Shown here: piece by piece, positions 4,372-6,490 of the stretch
Layout: every line of letters starts with the position of its first letter
Numbering within the stretch: the stretch's first letter is position 1
Assembly: GCA_016764415.1 (NCBI GenBank)
Contig: JAESRY010000043.1
Coordinates: 1-6,490, forward strand
Origin: Cycloclasticus sp.
GTDB taxonomy: Bacteria > Pseudomonadota > Gammaproteobacteria > Methylococcales > Cycloclasticaceae
Reading direction: 5' to 3'
Length of the DNA: 6,490 nucleotides
Program-made: the position numbers and the translations under genes
Notes under the pieces: model-generated
What the model was told of the DNA's origin: nothing
Databases searched by the model: none
The model's input: only the letters and a program-made list of their open reading frames with translations

Positions 4372-6490
4372 CTAAACGACCTTTTCCGTACTTAACCACG
4401 CCTCATCTGCTTCATAATGTTGTTCCCAGTCAATCAGCTTATCGGCAGGCATCGGTTTGGCAATGCCATAGCCTTGCCCGTTTATGCAACCTAGCTTTAG
4501 CAGTGCTGTTCCGTGCTCAATGGTTTCTACTCCCTCAGCAATCACTTGGCGTTTAAACGCTTTTGATAACGAAACAATGCCGTCAATCAGCGCAAGGTCT
4601 TCAGCATCTTCCAACATGTCACGTACAAAGCTTTGGTCTATTTTAAGCCATTCGGTGGGCAAGCGTTTTAGGTAAACCAGTGATGAATAGCCTGTTCCAA
4701 AATCATCCAGCGCAAAACTCACACCCAATGTTTGGCAACGCAAAATAACCGTAGAAACTAATTGCAGGTCATTAAAAGCAACGGTTTCGAGAATTTCTAT
4801 TTCTAATAACTGAGGCGGCACATTGGGGTGATTCGCTAGAGCTTGCTCTAAGCGATCATAAAAGCCTTCTTGCATAAAGTGATGCGCATCAATATTAATA
4901 CTGATGACCCAGTCCTTATCCTCTTTAACCCAAACTTCTAACTGTTGAAGAGCTTGCTCTATAACCCAGTTACCTATGTCTATCATGGCGGACGTATTTT
5001 CTATCTGAGGCAAAAATTCAAATGGCCCCATTAAGCCTTTATCCGGATGTTGCCAGCGAATAAGCGCTTCCGCTCCAAACATATGGCCTGTGCGCATGTT
5101 CACTTTGGGTTGGTAATACAATACCATTTCATTGCTTTTCACCGCCTTCGACACACGCCGAATAAACGCCATGTGTTCATGTGAGGCTTTTTCTGTTGAC
5201 GCATCAAAGAAAGCAAAGGTGTTTTTACCTTGCAACTTAGCTTGGTACATCGCGTGGTCTGCATGGCGCACCAAGGTATCAATGTCTGCTGCGCTATCAT
5301 CTGGATATAAAGTAATACCGCATGATGCCGTTACCCCATGCAGCTGGCCTTTAATCTCGTAGGGCTTAGATAACGACTTCAACATTCGGCCAACAAGCAA
5401 CTCACATTCTTGATATGACTTTAAACCACCTAACAACAAGGTAAATTCATCGCCACCTTGGCGCGAAACGGTATCTTCTTCGCGAATGCTGTCTTTAATG
5501 CGTTTAGCCACTTCAATTAACAGTAAATCACCAATATCATGCCCAAAGTTGTCATTAATGGGTTTAAAGTTATCAATATCTAAAAAACAGACGGCCAAAT
5601 GTGTCTGTGTGCGCTTACTGTGTGCGGCGGCTAAAGTAAAACGGTCAGCAAATAATACACGATTGGGCAAACCCGTTAGGTTATCGTAGTGTGCCAAGTG
5701 TTCTAGCTTCTTCTGCTGCTTCTTAAACTCGCTAATATCACGCACCGTAATGTGTAATAACTGCGTATTATCCAATGTCATTGCCGTTAACACCGCTTCA
5801 GTCTGAATGTGCTGGCCATTTCGATGTAAAAAATCCCACTCAAATCGGCAGCTACCTTTTTCAACCGCAAGCCCTTGCATTATCCCCCTTTTGTCGATTG
5901 ACGATTGACCATCAGGTTGCATAAGCGGTGACAAGTCATTTGGGCTGCGCTTAAGCACCTCCTCTTTATTAGTAAAACCTAATAACTTATAACCCGCGTC
6001 ATTGCAATCATAAATAGTGTCCCCTTGGAATATATAAACCGGGTCGACTGAGTCTTCAAATAACGCTTTATATCGCGTCTGAGTGTCACGCAATGCCTGC
6101 TTTTGTTTATTATTCTGCGTAATGTCTCGCCATGTAGAATGAACCATCGGTTGACCACCGAACACGATTGTCGTTATAGACACGTCTAGATCAAGCGGCG
6201 CTCCATTTGCATGATTAAACCGCCATTCAAATTGTTGGTTAACGCCTGCTTGAGCCAGCTCAAACACCCTTTTGATCAGCACCTCAGAGTCATCACCATT
6301 GGGCTGTTTTTGCGGGGAGAATTGCAGAGCCGTCTTCCCCAACACACTTTTTTTATCTGTATACCCCAATAGCTTTACTGCGGTCATGTTGCAATCGACA
6401 AAGCCCCCTTCATTGCTCACTAGAAATGCGACATCTAAGTCATGAAAAAAACTCTTAAATTCTTCTTGAGATGTTTTCAGTTGCTCTTCC
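4372..6490 (-). CDS. PAS-PAS-GGDEF-EAL cyclic-di-GMP protein (5' partial)
   Basis: The frame stays open to the right edge, so the true start lies outside; the GTG at 6420 falls inside a PAS domain and is not the start. Of 705 visible residues, two PAS sensor domains come first (about 10-124 and 136-253), sharing a LLGY/F...LSP..QPDG...FEW pattern that suggests tandem duplication. A GGDEF domain follows (about 258-430) with intact RQGGDEF (344-349) and an RxxD inhibitory site (REED, 336-339). The EAL domain (about 440-690) has EALIRW (474-479), the conserved Asn at 532, Glu residues near 563-568, DDFGTGYSSL (595-604), LKID (615-618) and AEGVET (651-656). Both diguanylate cyclase and phosphodiesterase activity are possible; many such hybrids act mainly as phosphodiesterases. 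No membrane segment is visible. The PAS ligand is unknown. Confidence 0.95.
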   Translation of the reverse strand, partial: EEQLKTSQEEFKSFFHDLDVAFLVSNEGGFVDCNMTAVKLLGYTDKKSVLGKTALQFSPQKQPNGDDSEVLIKRVFELAQAGVNQQFEWRFNHANGAPLDLDVSITTIVFGGQPMVHSTWRDITQNNKQKQALRDTQTRYKALFEDSVDPVYIFQGDTIYDCNDAGYKLLGFTNKEEVLKRSPNDLSPLMQPDGQSSIDKRGIMQGLAVEKGSCRFEWDFLHRNGQHIQTEAVLTAMTLDNTQLLHITVRDISEFKKQQKKLEHLAHYDNLTGLPNRVLFADRFTLAAAHSKRTQTHLAVCFLDIDNFKPINDNFGHDIGDLLLIEVAKRIKDSIREEDTVSRQGGDEFTLLLGGLKSYQECELLVGRMLKSLSKPYEIKGQLHGVTASCGITLYPDDSAADIDTLVRHADHAMYQAKLQGKNTFAFFDASTEKASHEHMAFIRRVSKAVKSNEMVLYYQPKVNMRTGHMFGAEALIRWQHPDKGLMGPFEFLPQIENTSAMIDIGNWVIEQALQQLEVWVKEDKDWVISINIDAHHFMQEGFYDRLEQALANHPNVPPQLLEIEILETVAFNDLQLVSTVILRCQTLGVSFALDDFGTGYSSLVYLKRLPTEWLKIDQSFVRDMLEDAEDLALIDGIVSLSKAFKRQVIAEGVETIEHGTALLKLGCINGQGYGIAKPMPADKLIDWEQHYEADEAWLSTEKVV

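Noticed and set aside
6418..6420. GTG as the start of the GGDEF-EAL protein
   Set aside because: The frame is open to the window edge and the upstream residues (EEFKSFFHDLDVAFLV) form the start of a PAS domain, so the gene is 5' partial.
1..6490. CRISPR array, tRNA genes, insertion sequence or prophage genes
   Set aside because: No regularly spaced repeats, cloverleaf sequences, transposase or phage-like proteins were seen.

Overview
The window reads as chromosomal DNA of a gammaproteobacterium of moderate to low GC, perhaps a marine one. The evidence is the radC gene and the head of a dcw (division and cell wall) cluster in the order mraZ-rsmH-ftsL-ftsI, with protein sequences typical of that class. 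A genus cannot be named from this sequence alone.

Layout, left to right: (1) radC on the + strand (118-795), complete, with a plausible promoter and a good ribosome binding site. (2) An AT-rich accessory block read on the minus strand (about 850-1745). It holds a small 2OG-Fe(II) oxygenase-like gene, a 5' remnant of a low-molecular-weight phosphatase-like gene, an attC-like imperfect inverted repeat, and a 92-residue membrane-anchored protein of unknown function. The tight spacing of gene ends and starts around the repeat looks like integron gene cassettes; no integrase gene is visible. (3) The dcw head on the minus strand (3823 down to 1745): a sigma70-type promoter, MraZ-box repeats, mraZ, rsmH, ftsL, and an ftsI cut off after about 104-108 codons exactly where the accessory block begins. 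(4) A gene-poor stretch (about 3824-4371) with several inverted repeats, one of them attC-like. (5) A large PAS-PAS-GGDEF-EAL cyclic-di-GMP signalling gene on the minus strand, running off the right edge.

mraZ, rsmH, ftsL and ftsI overlap by 1-4 bases and form one translationally coupled operon, probably autoregulated by MraZ. The main anomaly is that this operon stops in the 5' part of ftsI, normally an essential gene encoding the septal transpeptidase PBP3. It is followed by cassette-like DNA and then a convergent radC. Either the genome carries a second complete ftsI, or the locus is a rearranged partial duplication, or the sequence join is artefactual. No complete novel defence or metabolic system is evident; the cassette-like insertion into a division operon is the most noteworthy feature.
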